From assembly GCA_029339505.1 (NCBI GenBank), contig JAQISU010000108.1:17912501-17976500 (forward strand): a stretch of 64,000 nucleotides of DNA, written 5' to 3'. A model generated the notes under the pieces. The model was not told the DNA's origin and ran no database searches. It saw only the letters and a program-made list of their open reading frames with translations. Each line of letters starts with the position of its first letter. Position 1 is the first letter of the stretch. The DNA comes from Unio delphinus (taxonomy: Eukaryota; Mollusca; Bivalvia; Unionida; Unionidae). Both the position numbers and the translations under genes were made by a program. This document shows, in pieces, positions 62,455 to 64,000 of this stretch.

Positions 62455-63015
62455 CTAACGATCATTTGCCAATACTTAGACCTATTAGAATGTTTCACCC
62501 TCTGCGTAGTCCGTTTTGGTGCATCGAGATGCTGAACAGATATGCTCGTCCTAGTCCACCTACCCCGGCTGATGACAATAGTCGTGAGGTCTGATCAGGG
62601 CGTCAGCTCAAATGCAGTGGTACATGATTGGCTTCGACTGCATCTAGACCTGTCAACAGACATCTTGAGAATATCGTCCCACTGGATTGATGCACCCCTA
62701 GACAAGACAATGAAGACTACTCTACGCAATGTTTCCTCACTTGAAGTCAGTTCACACTCAAGTCATGACACTATTCCTTTTCCACACTAGGTTCCTTCAA
62801 GTCCTGTGACGACGAGCGAGATGCAAATCAGCAAGTGTGGATACATTTGGAGCTGCATCTGCACACATTCTTTCTGCGGGGTGGGGTGGGGCGGGGGGAA
62901 ACTGAACAGCCTATTTATGGATCAAACTTGCCACTTGTGTAGAACGAGCTAGATATGGTGTCATAAACATTGCCTGCTTTACCGTAATCCTGGGCAATAT
63001 TTAAGAGATAACAAG
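62455..63015. other. Possible 5' part of the LINE that follows
   Basis: Less AT-rich than its surroundings, with a G-run at 62,877-62,899. The 82-residue plus-strand frame at 62,542-62,790 is not recognised. It may be the 5' untranslated part of the element at 63,020, which is inference. Confidence 0.3.
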
Positions 63016-63019
63016 AAGA

Positions 63020-64000
63020 CAAAGGTGACGCAGCTCACAATTGCTGTCTGGAACGTAAGCAAACGAATGGACAGTACATCAATAAAAAGAACAGCGAATA
63101 AAAGCTCTCTAGTTGATGGAGAACTGAATAGATTGTAGGTGTGGGTTTGCCGTCAAATCACTGCTATATAGCACGATTACAAATCTCCCAAAGGGCATGA
63201 ATGACAAACTGTGACTACAACTGTCTGGATTAAGATGTCCAACCATCATCAGTGCCTATGCACCAGCCCAGATGAAATCAAGGACAAAGTTTATTAAGAC
63301 CTAAAGTCTATTATTGGAGCAGTACCAAAGGCAGATAAGCTCACGATCGTTGGTGAATTCACTGCTAGAGGTGTCACAGACCACTAGACATTTCCAGACG
63401 TCATTGTCAAAATTTGATTTGGTTAGTACGACAATTGACTCCTACTGAGAAAATGTGCTGCTCACAACCACCACCACTAATACCGTCTTTCGTCTGCCAA
63501 TCCGCAACCTACACCAACGCAACCAACATCACACGCACTGGCATAATATTGACTGCGTAATTGTCAGGAGAAGAAACATGCATAGTGGGAAGGTAATGAG
63601 ACATGTAGATTGCTGGAATGACGACTGTACCATAATCTCCAAGCTCTATATCCGGATTCAAACGATCACAAGGTTTATAAATTTTAAAATAGTAATGTGG
63701 ATCGGAATTTGTTGAAGACCTGAAACCAGTCCAATGCAATCTATATAAATTCATAGAACGTCAAAGAAAATGGGGCATCATTCAGAGATTGTGTGTGCTC
63801 AACTATACCCAAAATACGCGGATCAACTATACGTAAATATAAACAGACTTCTAAATGAGCATCATCGGCAGACCTACTTATAAGATACATTAGCATCATC
63901 TAAGAAGGCAACCTTTGAAACATTTGGAGGTCTGTTTAATGCAAACTCAAAGAGTCTCAAGACTTTTGGTTAAGCAATAAATCTGATGATATTCAGATCC
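63020..64000 (+). pseudogene. Decayed LINE endonuclease domain, runs off the window
   Basis: Plus-strand blocks match the APE-type endonuclease of LINEs often annotated as 'craniofacial development protein 2-like'. In order: 'QLTIAVWNV' (about 63,030), 'TIISAYAPAQ' (about 63,245), 'KADKLTIVGEFTAR' (about 63,330), 'TNTVFRLPIRN' (about 63,478), 'HNIDCVIVRRR' (about 63,545) and 'DCWNDDCTIISKL' (about 63,608). A later block near 63,900 ('SSKKATFETFGGL') fits the linker before the reverse transcriptase. Several stops and frameshifts interrupt it. The usual GDFN is GEFT and the final D-H pair is D-C, so catalysis would be lost anyway. The reverse transcriptase, if present, lies beyond 64,000. Confidence 0.78.

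Overview
This is animal nuclear DNA, AT-rich and non-coding over nearly all of its length. I find no complete protein-coding gene. The repeat content suggests a mollusc or related lophotrochozoan: a tRNA-derived SINE family with (CA)n tails, a CR1/L2-type LINE ending in (ATT)n, a LINE endonuclease of the 'craniofacial development protein 2-like' type, and a Crypton-type tyrosine recombinase. The species call is inference. Almost every open frame is an accident of tandem repetition or a fragment of a mobile element.

Layout. Positions 1-11,160 hold a SINE fragment, a series of minisatellites (units of 54, 29, 33, 53, 42, 88, 24, 45 and 61 bp), one LTR-element-like fragment and a (CT)n/(TA)n block. 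Positions 11,167-11,906 carry a 5'-truncated LINE on the minus strand. Positions 13,288-22,775 hold further minisatellites, long (TA)n and (CATA)n tracts, two SINE families and two copies of another dispersed repeat. Positions 22,780-27,395 are mostly featureless, and 27,400-29,292 is a 1.9-kb array of a 20-bp unit. Positions 29,942-36,383 contain two more SINEs, one of them inside a modular minisatellite, and several small arrays.

Positions 37,403-44,665 are the most informative part. A 29-bp-unit array is split, in perfect phase, by a 3.15-kb insertion. The insertion has a 160-bp near-perfect hairpin at its left edge and a decayed Crypton-like recombinase inside. Right after it, a 48-bp-unit array is split by a 2.6-kb decayed LINE of the same family as the one at 11 kb. 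Positions 44,666-56,482 are AT-rich spacer with further arrays, a second LTR-like fragment and one weak candidate host exon (52,345-52,610, minus strand). Positions 56,534-59,973 are a 3.4-kb array of about 90 near-identical units in two length classes. Positions 60,165-62,450 hold two further arrays, and the right edge is a decayed LINE endonuclease that runs out of the window.

No genes work together here. The biology is repeat biology: tandem arrays grow by slippage and unequal exchange, mobile elements land in them, and SINE tails adjoin new microsatellites. All coordinates of repeat edges were read by eye and may be off by several bases; copy numbers are approximate unless stated.
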